The notes under the pieces are model-generated. The model saw only the letters and a list, made by a program, of their open reading frames with translations, was not told the origin of the DNA and ran no database searches. A stretch of 64,000 nt of DNA from Pilosibacter fragilis (GTDB lineage: Bacteria > Bacillota > Clostridia > Lachnospirales > Lachnospiraceae): assembly GCF_032490495.1 (NCBI RefSeq), contig NZ_JAVYJB010000010.1, positions 1 to 64,000 on the forward strand, written 5' to 3'. Numbering within the stretch: the stretch's first letter is position 1; each line of letters begins with the position of its first letter. Both the position numbers and the translations under genes were made by a program. Positions 1-8,058 of the stretch are shown here, piece by piece.

Positions 1-42
1 ATCATCTTCTATGTATTCCAGCCAATCTAATAATTCCTGCAT
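1..42 (-). CDS. Possible 5' end of a gene running off the left edge (transposase-like?)
   Basis: On the minus strand an ATG at 42 opens a frame of 14 codons (MQELLDWLEYIEDD) that continues past the window edge. A G-rich stretch just upstream could serve as a weak ribosome site. The short peptide resembles the start of ISAs1-type transposases as I remember them, but 14 residues are too few to assign a family. The perfect hairpin at 51-84 lies immediately upstream. It could equally be a chance frame. Confidence 0.25.
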   Translation of the reverse strand, partial: MQELLDWLEYIEDD

Positions 43-50
43 ATACCAAC

Positions 51-84
51 GCCCCTTTTCTTTTAATTTTACCAGAAAAGGGGC
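51..84. repeat. Perfect 11-bp inverted repeat hairpin
   Basis: GCCCCTTTTCT (51-61) pairs perfectly with AGAAAAGGGGC (74-84) around a 12-nt AT-rich loop. No T-run follows on either strand, so it is not a typical intrinsic terminator. It lies between the degV 3' side and the left-edge minus-strand start and could be a leader structure or part of a mobile-element end. Confidence 0.5.
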
Positions 85-208
85 ATGTTCACAATTTATT
101 TACTCATGCGTTTTTCGTGAGCTTACAACTTCTATCTGAAACTCTTATCGAATTCCACGATCAGCTTCTACCCGGCGCACATTCTGCAAAAGAACCATAT
201 CCCCGGCA

Positions 209-1093
209 TTACACTCTCTTATAATCCGGTGCCACCGCGCACCCGATTCCCATTCCGCCCGGTCCGATATGGCAGGATACGCCGAGGGACAGATTATCGT
301 AGAGAAGCGGAACGCCCGGGAATGCCTCCTTGATCTCCTCGACCCATGCCGCATTCTCCTCGTCTGTTCCGCTGGAGGACGCCAGAAGGTGGAGGGCACC
401 GTCATTTAACGCATCCTGAAAATTATCCCGGATCTCCGCCTGCATGGCCTCGATGGCCGCCTTCTTTGCTTTTACGATCCCGTGACATTTCTTAAAGGAG
501 TCCAGCTTTCCTGTCTGCAACTTCAGGATCGGCTTGATATTAAACACAGATCCCAACGCCGCTGCCGCCGGTGTCACTCTTCCGCCTTTCTTTAAGCACT
601 CCAGCGTCTGGAGCGCGATATAGATCATCATCCGGTCTCCCGCCCTTTCGAGGAGATCACGGATCTGTTCCGCCTCATATCCTTTTTCGATCATATCCAG
701 CGTATCCAATACCATCTGATGGAGCGGAGCCGCAACCTGCCCGTCATCTACAACGAGGACACGCCCCTCATACGCTTCATCCTTCGCCAACATCATCGCC
801 GTCTCGTAGGAACCGCTGAGACCGCTGCTGATCGGCATATAAAGGATCTTTTCAAACTGCTCCAGCGCCTTGTCCCAGATTTCCATCACTGCAGTCGGTG
901 ATGGCTGGGACGTCGTAATATCCGCTCCGGCCGCCAGCTTCTCAAAAAACAGTTCGCGGGACAGGGTCACGCTCTCGTAAAAACACTCCCCATCGATGTA
1001 AAACGGCATCGGCAGGACAAAAATTCCAAGTTTTTCCGCCTCTTCCTGGCTGATACTGCTGTGACTGTCTGTTACGATTCCAATCTTCTTCAT
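209..1093 (-). CDS. DegV family fatty-acid-binding protein
   Basis: A 294-aa cytosolic protein of the DegV/FakB family. These proteins bind a fatty acid and, in characterised FakB members, present it to the kinase FakA for phosphorylation and entry into phospholipid synthesis. Visible features are the N-terminal KIGIVTDSHSSIS motif, the TTSQPSP segment and the SSGLSGSY motif, all typical lipid-headgroup contacts. The ATG at 1093 is chosen over upstream in-frame starts because AGAGGAAA precedes it at proper spacing and the family motif begins at once. No FakA is in the window, so the link to lipid phosphorylation comes from the family. The gene is preceded by repeat D1. Confidence 0.9.
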   Translation of the reverse strand: MKKIGIVTDSHSSISQEEAEKLGIFVLPMPFYIDGECFYESVTLSRELFFEKLAAGADITTSQPSPTAVMEIWDKALEQFEKILYMPISSGLSGSYETAMMLAKDEAYEGRVLVVDDGQVAAPLHQMVLDTLDMIEKGYEAEQIRDLLERAGDRMMIYIALQTLECLKKGGRVTPAAAALGSVFNIKPILKLQTGKLDSFKKCHGIVKAKKAAIEAMQAEIRDNFQDALNDGALHLLASSSGTDEENAAWVEEIKEAFPGVPLLYDNLSLGVSCHIGPGGMGIGCAVAPDYKRV

Positions 1094-1256
1094 ATAGGTA
1101 TTTCCTCTTTCATTCTCTGATCCGACGCAGCCGGATTCCTGTAAAATCAAATCATTTTTGTCTAAAATATTTTGAACATCTAAATATCGTAACATTTCCA
1201 TTCTTTCCAGTCAATAGGGTGGACGCAAAAAATGACAGATTGTCACTATTGTAAAT

Positions 1257-1356
1257 CGTAAACAAGTGAAAACACGCTTCGCGAGTTTCTCCTTGTTATC
1301 GCGACAGTCGCCAAGGTCTCGCGCAAGCGCGGACTTTGGCTCGTTGTTCGCGTAAA
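1257..1356 (-). repeat. Compound hairpin repeat family D, copy D1 (short form)
   Basis: About 100 bp whose reverse complement aligns through most of its length with 52953-53105. Shared blocks are CAACGAGCCAAAGTCC, GAGACCTTGGCG and CGCGATAAC. The stem in the first block is GCG/CGC here and ATG/CAT in D2, a compensatory change. This copy lacks an internal hairpin present in D2. It lies between degV and the tpiA terminator. Confidence 0.7.
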
Positions 1357-1358
1357 TA

Positions 1359-1402
1359 AAAGGCGCTGTGTCACATCCTATTTTCCATGACACAGCGCTC
1401 AA
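1359..1402 (-). terminator. Intrinsic terminator downstream of tpiA
   Basis: GCGCTGTGTCA (1363-1373) pairs with TGACACAGCGC (1388-1398). Read on the minus strand the stem is followed by CTTTTATTT. It lies beyond repeat A1, downstream of the tpiA stop. Confidence 0.75.
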
Positions 1403-1490
1403 AATTTTTCCTGTTATTTCCCTTGCAATTTTATTTAAACTGCATATTCATACAGCCGGGAATCTCTTCCTGCATATATGATACTTATTT

Positions 1491-1625
1491 GGTAACTGTT
1501 CAGTAGGTCTACGCACTTGCTGCGCTGACCGTAAGAAAACATAGGCTGGAAGGCAAAAATCCCATCAGCGAAGCTGATCTGGAATGGATTTTTGCACGTA
1601 ACTATGAAGGTACTGAATAGTTACC
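1491..1625 (+). repeat. Terminal-inverted-repeat element family A, copy A1 (full length)
   Basis: A 135-bp element with 15-bp imperfect inverted ends (GGTAACTGTTCAGTA at 1491-1505, TACTGAATAGTTACC at 1611-1625; one mismatch). Inside are a hairpin in GGTCT-ACGCA-CTTGC-TGCGC-TGACC, the conserved GTAAGAAAAC, and an AAAAATCC/GGATTTTT stem. The right end abuts the tpiA stop codon at 1626. Related copies lie at 32295, 38051, 46112, 38796 and 60354. Confidence 0.8.
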
Positions 1626-2375
1626 TTATTTGTAATTTACGATCTTTCCGAAATCAGCCTTTAAGGACGCGCCGCCGACAAGTCCTCCGTCGATATCCGC
1701 CTGCGCAAAGAGCTCTGCAGCATTTCCAGCGTTTACAGATCCACCGTACTGGATGCGGATCGCTTCCTTTGTTGCCTCGTCGTAGATCTCGCCGATGCAC
1801 GCACGGATCGCTCCGCAGACTTCCTCAGCCTGCTCTGTGGTAGCTGTCTTTCCGGTTCCGATCGCCCAGATCGGCTCGTAAGCGATCACAGCAGTCTTTG
1901 CCTGATCTGCTGTCACGTTCTGGAACGCGATCTTCACCTGTTTGCGGATCCAATCCAGAGTGATTCCCTGTTCTCTCTGAGTAAGAGTCTCACCGCAGCA
2001 GATGATCGGGGTCAGTCCATGCTCGAATGCCTTTAAGACTTTCTTATTGACAGTCTCATCTGTCTCAGCAAAGTACTCTCTTCTCTCGGAATGTCCGATG
2101 ATCACATATTTTACGCCGGCATCTGTCAGCATGTTCGGGGAGATCTCGCCTGTGTATGCGCCCTTCTCCTCGAAATACATATTCTCAGCACCAACCTCAA
2201 TGTTTGTTCCCTCGCATGCCTTTACGACAGGAATGATGTCGATAGCCGGTACGCAGAATACAACGTCCGCTTCCTCCGTCTTAACAAGCGGCTTTAATGT
2301 CTCAACGAGTGCCACTGCCTCGGACGGAGTCATGTTCATTTTCCAGTTTCCAGCGATAATTTTCTTTCTTGCCAT
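1626..2375 (-). CDS. tpiA: Triose-phosphate isomerase
   Basis: A 249-aa cytosolic enzyme interconverting dihydroxyacetone phosphate and glyceraldehyde 3-phosphate in glycolysis. The sequence shows ARKKIIAGNWKMN (catalytic Asn and Lys), the His of VIIGHSERRE, the catalytic Glu in AYEPIWAIGTG and the phosphate loop IQYGGSVN. Length is normal for the family. It is the last gene of a gap, pgk, tpiA series on the minus strand and is separated from pgk by repeat B1. GGGGGTAG lies just upstream of the ATG. Repeat A1 touches its stop codon and a terminator follows. Confidence 0.97.
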   Translation of the reverse strand: MARKKIIAGNWKMNMTPSEAVALVETLKPLVKTEEADVVFCVPAIDIIPVVKACEGTNIEVGAENMYFEEKGAYTGEISPNMLTDAGVKYVIIGHSERREYFAETDETVNKKVLKAFEHGLTPIICCGETLTQREQGITLDWIRKQVKIAFQNVTADQAKTAVIAYEPIWAIGTGKTATTEQAEEVCGAIRACIGEIYDEATKEAIRIQYGGSVNAGNAAELFAQADIDGGLVGGASLKADFGKIVNYK

Positions 2376-2501
2376 GGTTCTCTACCCCCATATATACCAA
2401 TTTTATATCACAAAATCCGGGACGGGATCGCCGTCCCGGATCTGGAATCTCGGACACTATAATATTTACAGCCAGGAAAGTAAATGCGTACATTTGCTCC
2501 C

Positions 2502-2634
2502 CACCGTGCATCTTCTTGTTTTTATTTCATAAAAACAAGAAGCCGGGGGCGTGCCCCCTATACCGGAACAGACCTGAAAGGGCTTGTGCAAGCGAGCTTG
2601 CAGCGCCCTTCCACGCCTGTTCCGGAGCACGGTG
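2502..2634 (+). repeat. Compound hairpin repeat family B, copy B1
   Basis: A 133-bp element with ends CACCGTGC (2502-2509) and GCACGGTG (2627-2634), a perfect 8-bp inverted pair. In order it holds a 13-bp perfect stem (CTTCTTGTTTTTA at 2512-2524 with 2530-2542), a GGGGGC-GT-GCCCCC hairpin, TATA, then CCGGAACAG (2563-2571) pairing with CTGTTCCGG (2617-2625) around a GCAAG-rich loop. The same order occurs at 47246-47378 (+) and 29976-30132 (-) with different stem sequences. It lies between pgk and tpiA. Confidence 0.8.
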
Positions 2635-2649
2635 TACTGGTTTCATTCA

Positions 2650-3873
2650 TTATTTGTCATCCGCTGCGGCAACGCCCGGAAGCTCTTTTCCTTCCAGGAA
2701 CTCTAAGGATGCGCCGCCGCCTGTGGAGATATGGCTCATCTTGTCACCGAAGCCGAGCTGGTTGACTGCTGCCGCGGAATCACCGCCGCCGATGATCGTT
2801 GTAGCATCTGTCTCAGCAAGTGCTTTCGCAACCGCGATCGTACCTGCAGCGAGAGTCGGGTTCTCGAATACACCCATCGGTCCGTTCCATACAACCGTCT
2901 TTGCGTTCTTTACAGCTTCTGTGTAGAGCTTGCAGGTCTCCGGTCCGATATCAACGCCCTCTTTGTCTGCCGGGATCGCATCCACGGAAACGTACTCAAC
3001 CTCAACCGGTGCATCGATCGGGTTCGGGAACTCAGCAACAACAGTTGTATCAACCGGAAGGAGAAGCTTCTTTCCAAGCTTTTCTGCCTTCTCCATCATC
3101 TCCTTGCAATAGTCGATCTTTGTATCGTCAACTAAGGACTTACCGATCTCCTTGCCCTGTGCCTTTAAGAAGGTATAAGCCATACCGCCGCCGATGATGA
3201 GGGTATCACACTTCTCAAGCAGGTTGGAGATCACATTTAACTTATCAGCAACCTTTGCGCCGCCGAGGATTGCTACGAACGGACGAACCGGATTCTCAAC
3301 CGCGTTTCCAAGGAACGCGATCTCTTTCTCCATCAGGTATCCGACTACGTTGGAGCCGCCCTTTGCGGAGATGAATTTTGTAACACCTGCTACGGAAGCG
3401 TGTGCTCTGTGGGAGGAACCGAACGCGTCGCATACATAATCGTCTGCGAGATCCGCGAGCTCTTTGCTGAACTTCTCGCCGTTCTTTGTCTCCTCAGCGC
3501 CGCGGAAACGTGTATTCTGAATAAGGACTACGTCCCCTTCTTTCATAGCATCCACTGCCTTTGTTGCAGCTTCGCCGGTTACATTGTAATCAGAAACGAA
3601 TACAACTTCCTTGCCAAGCTTTGCGGAAAGGCTCTTTGCAACCGGTGCAAGGGATTCTCCCTCGTTCGGTCCGTTTTTAACTTTTCCGAGGTGGGAGCAA
3701 AGAATTACCTTGCCGCCATCGTTGATCAGCTTCTGGATCGTCGGGAGAGCCGCGTTGATACGTGTCTCATCTGTGATCTCGCCGTTCTTAAGCGGTACAT
3801 TGAAATCGCAGCGGACTAAAACTCTTTTACCTTTTACGTTGATATCATCAACTGTTTTCTTATTTAAAGACAT
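2650..3873 (-). CDS. pgk: Phosphoglycerate kinase
   Basis: A 407-aa glycolytic enzyme that transfers phosphate from 1,3-bisphosphoglycerate to ADP. Supporting motifs are KRVLVRCDFNVPL near the N-terminus, the LCSHLGKVK region, GGAKVADKL in the hinge region, and the C-terminal nucleotide loop TIIGGGDSAAAVNQLG with STGGGASLEFLEG. The ATG at 3873 is preceded by AAGGAGG and gives a normal family length, whereas the upstream in-frame extension carries low-complexity spacer sequence. It lies between gap and tpiA. The gap terminator at 4038-4074 suggests that pgk is transcribed at least partly by readthrough or from a promoter in the 3874-4037 spacer. Confidence 0.97.
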   Translation of the reverse strand: MSLNKKTVDDINVKGKRVLVRCDFNVPLKNGEITDETRINAALPTIQKLINDGGKVILCSHLGKVKNGPNEGESLAPVAKSLSAKLGKEVVFVSDYNVTGEAATKAVDAMKEGDVVLIQNTRFRGAEETKNGEKFSKELADLADDYVCDAFGSSHRAHASVAGVTKFISAKGGSNVVGYLMEKEIAFLGNAVENPVRPFVAILGGAKVADKLNVISNLLEKCDTLIIGGGMAYTFLKAQGKEIGKSLVDDTKIDYCKEMMEKAEKLGKKLLLPVDTTVVAEFPNPIDAPVEVEYVSVDAIPADKEGVDIGPETCKLYTEAVKNAKTVVWNGPMGVFENPTLAAGTIAVAKALAETDATTIIGGGDSAAAVNQLGFGDKMSHISTGGGASLEFLEGKELPGVAAADDK

Positions 3874-4037
3874 GTCGGAATTCCTCCTTGATATTTTCTG
3901 ACAGACATCTGCCTGTCTTCCGCCCCACGGCAGCCGCCGGAGTCTTTCGCGGGAGGCGGGCTTTCGCGCGAGTGCGCATCTTTGGCACGTCAGTGCCTTT
4001 TTATGCAACAGGGAATTCCTCGTAATTTCCTGTTACA

Positions 4038-4074
4038 TAAAAAAGGGATCCGGTCCTCAACAGACCGGACCCCT
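4038..4074 (-). terminator. Intrinsic terminator downstream of gap
   Basis: On the minus strand a GGTCCGGTC / GACCGGATC stem with a short loop (one mismatch) is followed by CCCTTTTTT. It lies 37 bp downstream of the gap stop codon. The rest of the 3874-4037 spacer holds further small inverted repeats (GACAG/CTGTC; GGCAC/GTGCC; AACAGGGA/TTCCTGTT) that I cannot assign. Confidence 0.8.
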
Positions 4075-4110
4075 CAGTGAGTCTAATTTGTCACAATTTC
4101 TGTGGACCGA

Positions 4111-5130
4111 TTAAGCATTTAACAGTTTTCCGAAGTGCTTAATTGTACGAACCATCTGGCTTGTGTAGGAGTTCTCGTTGTCGTACCAGGATACAACCTG
4201 AACCTCAGATGTGTTCTCGTCGATCGGGAGAACCATTGTCTGTGTTGCATCGAAGAGAGAACCGTATCTCATACCAACGATATCGCTGGAAACGATCTCA
4301 TCTGTGTTGTAGCCGAAGGACTCGTTGGAAGCTGCTTTCATTGCTGCGTTGATGGATTCCTTTGTCGGCTGGCCCTTAACAACAGCTGTTAAGATCGTTG
4401 TGGAACCTGTCGGTGTAGGAACACGCTGAGCAGAACCGATGAGCTTGCCGTTTAATTCCGGAATTACAAGGCCGATTGCCTTTGCAGCGCCTGTGCTGTT
4501 CGGAACAATGTTGATCGCTGCTGCACGGCTTCTTCTCTTATCGCCCTTTCTCTGCGGTCCGTCAAGTGTCATCTGGTCGCCTGTGTAAGCGTGGATCGTG
4601 CACATGATACCGGACTGGATCGGGTAAGAGTCGTTTAATGCCTTTGCCATCGGAGCGAGGCAGTTTGTTGTACAGGAAGCAGCGGAGATGATGTGGTCAT
4701 CTTTGCTTAATGTCTCGTGGTTTACGTTGTAAACGATCGTCGGAAGATCGTTTCCTGCCGGAGCGGAAATGATAACGTGCTTAGCGCCTGCATCGATATG
4801 AGCCTGTGCTTTTGCTTTGGATGTGTAGAAGCCTGTGCACTCAAGAACAACGTCTACACCGATCTCGCCCCACGGAAGCTCAGCTGCGTTTGCTTTCGCG
4901 TAGATCTTGATCTCTTTGCCATCAACAGTGATAGAATCCTCACCGTAGGATACTGTATCCGCAAGAGCATATCTGCCCTGTGTGGAATCATATTTTAAAA
5001 GGTGTGCGAGCATCTCCGGAGAAGTTAAGTCGTTGATCGCAACGATCTCGAATCCTTCTGCGCCAAACATCTGTCTGAATGCAAGACGGCCAATACGGCC
5101 AAAACCATTAATCGCAACTTTAACTGCCAT
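4111..5130 (-). CDS. gap: Glyceraldehyde-3-phosphate dehydrogenase, type I
   Basis: A 339-aa NAD-dependent enzyme that oxidises and phosphorylates glyceraldehyde 3-phosphate. The Rossmann start is VAINGFGRIGRLAFRQ, the catalytic cysteine sits in SAASCTTNCLAP, and the substrate loop GDQMTLDGPQRKGDKRRSRA and the C-terminal WYDNENSYTSQMVRTI are intact. AGGAGG precedes the ATG. It is first in the gap, pgk, tpiA series and has its own promoter (5266-5294) and terminator. This is consistent with higher expression than pgk and tpiA, although that is inference. Confidence 0.98.
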   Translation of the reverse strand: MAVKVAINGFGRIGRLAFRQMFGAEGFEIVAINDLTSPEMLAHLLKYDSTQGRYALADTVSYGEDSITVDGKEIKIYAKANAAELPWGEIGVDVVLECTGFYTSKAKAQAHIDAGAKHVIISAPAGNDLPTIVYNVNHETLSKDDHIISAASCTTNCLAPMAKALNDSYPIQSGIMCTIHAYTGDQMTLDGPQRKGDKRRSRAAAINIVPNSTGAAKAIGLVIPELNGKLIGSAQRVPTPTGSTTILTAVVKGQPTKESINAAMKAASNESFGYNTDEIVSSDIVGMRYGSLFDATQTMVLPIDENTSEVQVVSWYDNENSYTSQMVRTIKHFGKLLNA

Positions 5131-5265
5131 TTTTCTTTTCCTCCTAGAAAATGATGTGTGGTCGTTTCATAACCATTCAGCATGTCCGCACGTTTCACGG
5201 AACATAAAGGATACTCTGAAACGCCAAACAGTTATGATTGTTAAATATTAATCAACCTTGGTTTT

Positions 5266-5294
5266 ATTGTACATAATTCTGCCAGAAATAGCAA
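5266..5294 (-). promoter_or_regulatory. Predicted sigma-A promoter of gap
   Basis: On the minus strand TTGCTA (5289-5294), a 17-bp spacer and TACAAT (5266-5271) lie about 135 bp upstream of gap, leaving a leader of roughly 125 nt. No operator was recognised. The rest of the 5131-5465 spacer is AT-rich with a T9 tract near 5402 and shows no gene. Confidence 0.6.
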
Positions 5295-5465
5295 GTCCTT
5301 TTTACAAACTTTTCCCAATATGAATCGAAGATTTTCTCCTTTTTTCGGCAAAAGCCGGGAATCCCTCTTTTTTTCGTCATCTTTCCTCTTGAAACTCCTT
5401 CTTTTTTTTTTTATACTAAGGCATAAATATCAATACCCTGTATTCCACTATGGAGGACACGTTTC

Positions 5466-7148
5466 ATGATGCAGAAATTTCGAAAACTATCCCTGGAGAG
5501 CCAGTTGTTTTTCAGCTTTATGGCAGTGTCCGTCTGCCTGCTGCTCCTCTCCTTAAGTATAACCCTTTTTTCGACGATTACACGTCAGCGTCAGGAGATC
5601 GATAAAAACATCAGCGCCCTCGCCGCCTATGTCGCCTCCATGGACAATGTTGTCTCCATGCTGGAAAACGGTTATCCGGACGGATCCGCCAATGAAGCTC
5701 TGGATTCCCTGTCTGAAAATTTTCCCGATCTCAATGTTATAGCCATTTATAATACGACCGGGCTGCGGTTCTACCACACAAACCGGAAGGAGACGGGGGA
5801 AACCTTCGTCGGCGGCGAGGAGGAGGCAATATTAAAAGGAAGCCAGCCCTATATCACCATCGGCTACGGTACAAACGGTTCCCAGCGGCGGGCTTTCCAT
5901 TCGATCCGGAACAGCGACGGAGCGATCATCGGATTCGTTATAGCGTCGGTCTTCAACACCTATATCTCAGAGCAGATCCACGAAGTCTTTCCTACCTATT
6001 TATTAGCAGCAATGATCATGCTGCTCGTCAGCATTCTTCTGGCTCACGGACTCGTCTCCCTTCTCCGGGATTCCCTGATGGGACATCATCCGACGGAGCT
6101 TCTCGACCTGTATCTGCGTCAGGATACCGTGCTGAATGCACTGGAGGAGGGGCTTGTCGCCACGGATTCCACCGGTTCCGTGGTCTACGCAAATCAGGCG
6201 GCAGAAAATCTCTTTCATGTCCTGCCTGAAAAACCGGAGGATCCGCCTTCTGTCTCCCCGGACGATGGGACTTCCGGACAGGAACGGACTGAACCTCTTA
6301 TGGAAGGACGCACTTTCAGGGATTTCTTCCCGGAATCCCAGGCAGACCGGGTCCTCGCGTCCGGCACACCGTCCTACCACCGTGCCTGCACCTGTGAGAA
6401 CCGAAGACTTCTGGTCAGTGAGATTCCGGCAGACACCCAGACGGAGCATCCGGTGATCCTCACGATCATCAATGACCAGACGGAGATGGAGACGGTCATG
6501 GACGAGCTCACCGGAGCAAAGGCGATGCTTGACACACTGCGCGCCTTCAACCACGAATTTTTAAATAAGCTCCACGTGATCCTGGGCTACCTCCAGACCG
6601 GTCAGACGGAGGAGGCCATCAACTTCATTATCAACAGCAACCTTGTCTCCAGCCAGTCGATCCGCCAGACTGCGGACTGTCTGCGCGTATCAAAGATCTG
6701 CGCCCTTGTGATCGGAAAAATGATGCATGCCGCGGAGCTCGGCATCCTGCTCACCGTCTCCCCGGACAGCCGCTGTCTGGAAAAGGATCTCCTTCTTCCG
6801 GTCGAAAACTATATCACGATCGTCGGAAATCTTCTCGAAAATGCCATCGAGGAGCTTTCCGCAGGCAGTCCTGAGATCCGGGAGATCACACTCGGGATCT
6901 ACTGTGACCCGGGCTGCAATATCATCACCTGTGAGGACACCGGGCGCGGGATCCATCCGGATCTGATCGACAGGATCTATGAAAAGGGCGTCTCGTCCAA
7001 GGGCACAAACCGCGGGACCGGACTTTTCCTGATCAAACAGCTTGTAGACAGCGGGAACGGCGAGATCTCCATCGAGACAGAACCGGGAGAGGGCACCTGC
7101 TTTACCATCACATTTACGGAAAGGAAGCATACACCATGTATCATGTAA
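5466..7148 (+). CDS. CitA/DcuS-type sensor histidine kinase
   Basis: A 560-aa membrane kinase of the family that senses citrate, C4-dicarboxylates or related carboxylates. A first membrane helix lies at about 15-37, followed by an extracellular sensor region to about 175, a second helix at about 178-199 and a PAS-like domain (LNALEEGLVATDSTGSVVYAN). The phospho-acceptor His is in FNHEFLNKLHVILGYLQ, the usual form for this subfamily. The ATPase boxes are NLLENAIEEL, CEDTGRGIH and GTNRGTGLFLIKQL. GGAGG lies 9 nt before the ATG. It overlaps the response regulator gene by 13 bp, and two GltS symporter genes follow, so a carboxylate or glutamate-like signal is likely (inference). Confidence 0.9.
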   Translation: MMQKFRKLSLESQLFFSFMAVSVCLLLLSLSITLFSTITRQRQEIDKNISALAAYVASMDNVVSMLENGYPDGSANEALDSLSENFPDLNVIAIYNTTGLRFYHTNRKETGETFVGGEEEAILKGSQPYITIGYGTNGSQRRAFHSIRNSDGAIIGFVIASVFNTYISEQIHEVFPTYLLAAMIMLLVSILLAHGLVSLLRDSLMGHHPTELLDLYLRQDTVLNALEEGLVATDSTGSVVYANQAAENLFHVLPEKPEDPPSVSPDDGTSGQERTEPLMEGRTFRDFFPESQADRVLASGTPSYHRACTCENRRLLVSEIPADTQTEHPVILTIINDQTEMETVMDELTGAKAMLDTLRAFNHEFLNKLHVILGYLQTGQTEEAINFIINSNLVSSQSIRQTADCLRVSKICALVIGKMMHAAELGILLTVSPDSRCLEKDLLLPVENYITIVGNLLENAIEELSAGSPEIREITLGIYCDPGCNIITCEDTGRGIHPDLIDRIYEKGVSSKGTNRGTGLFLIKQLVDSGNGEISIETEPGEGTCFTITFTERKHTPCIM

Positions 7149-7822
7149 TCATCATCGAGGACGATCCGATGGTCGCCTCCATCAATAAACAGTATGTCGA
7201 GGTCACTCCGGAATTCCGGGTGGACCGGATCTTTAAAAACGGGTCGGAGGCGCTCCCCTACCTGAAGACGAATCCCACTGACCTGATCATTCTCGATTAC
7301 TATACTCCTGTCATGAACGGCGGTGAATTTCTCGATGCCCTCCACAATGCCGGCCTCACACCATCCGTCATTATGGTCACCTCCGCGAACGATACGGATA
7401 TCGTCCGCTCCCTGTTAAATCGCGGGATCACCGACTATCTCGTGAAACCCTTCGAATATACGCGTTTTAAGACAGCTCTTGACCGTTTTACCGAGACAAA
7501 GAAGTATCTGGAGCACAGCCACGGGGGACTCGGCCAGCACGATATCGACCGTCTCTTTTCCGTGAATGACCAGAGGGCAGACGCAAAGCCGTCACTCGCA
7601 AAGGGATTGAACGAGACAACCCTTGCCATGATCCGGGAATATCTGCAGAACAACCGGAATGGCTTCTTTACCAGCGAGCAGATCGCCGAGCAGATCCACC
7701 TCTCCCGCATCACGATCCGCAGATACATGAACTATATGGTAGACACAGGCGAGATCATCAGCACGATCGATTACAAGACCGGCGGCCGCCCTTCGATCAA
7801 ATATGGATTCGGGCAAAAATGA
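7136..7822 (+). CDS. CitB/DcuR-type response regulator
   Basis: A 228-aa DNA-binding regulator paired with the upstream kinase. The receiver domain has the acidic pocket EDD (8-10) and the phospho-acceptor Asp54 in ILDYYTPVMNG, with MVTSAND and the conserved Lys of YLVKPFEYTRF. The C-terminal half carries a helix-turn-helix of the CitB type (FFTSEQIAEQIHLSRITIRRYMNYM). The ATG lies inside the 3' end of the kinase gene, indicating translational coupling. A likely target is the GTTAC-N5-TTAC motif placed identically upstream of both gltS genes. Confidence 0.9.
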   Translation: MYHVIIIEDDPMVASINKQYVEVTPEFRVDRIFKNGSEALPYLKTNPTDLIILDYYTPVMNGGEFLDALHNAGLTPSVIMVTSANDTDIVRSLLNRGITDYLVKPFEYTRFKTALDRFTETKKYLEHSHGGLGQHDIDRLFSVNDQRADAKPSLAKGLNETTLAMIREYLQNNRNGFFTSEQIAEQIHLSRITIRRYMNYMVDTGEIISTIDYKTGGRPSIKYGFGQK

Positions 7823-7839
7823 TTTGCCCTCCGGCGGCA

Positions 7840-7907
7840 GTTACGATATTTACAAAACCTGTTACTTACTTACTTAAATTGACACCATGCACAAAATCTT
7901 TTATTCT
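7840..7907 (+). promoter_or_regulatory. gltS1 promoter with putative response-regulator site
   Basis: GTTACGATATTTAC (7840-7853) is followed after 25 bp by TTGACA (7879-7884), a 17-bp spacer and TATTCT (7902-7907). Extra TTAC repeats lie at 7862-7873. The same motif, distance and -10 occur upstream of gltS2. Confidence 0.65.
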
Positions 7908-8058
7908 TTTTATAAAGTTTTTACACATTTTCATCAATGTAAACGGGGTATAAACAGATGGAGCGCTTTTCTTTTCATCTGTGAGCTGTTTCCGGATTCC
8001 CGGGACAGGAAAAGAAGAGCGGAATGTGTAAGGCAAAAAAAGGATAGGAGGATATTTT

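Noticed and set aside
2369..2926. A 185-codon plus-strand frame over the tpiA-pgk spacer
   Set aside because: It is low-complexity, antisense to two clear glycolytic genes, and includes repeat B1. It has no ribosome site.
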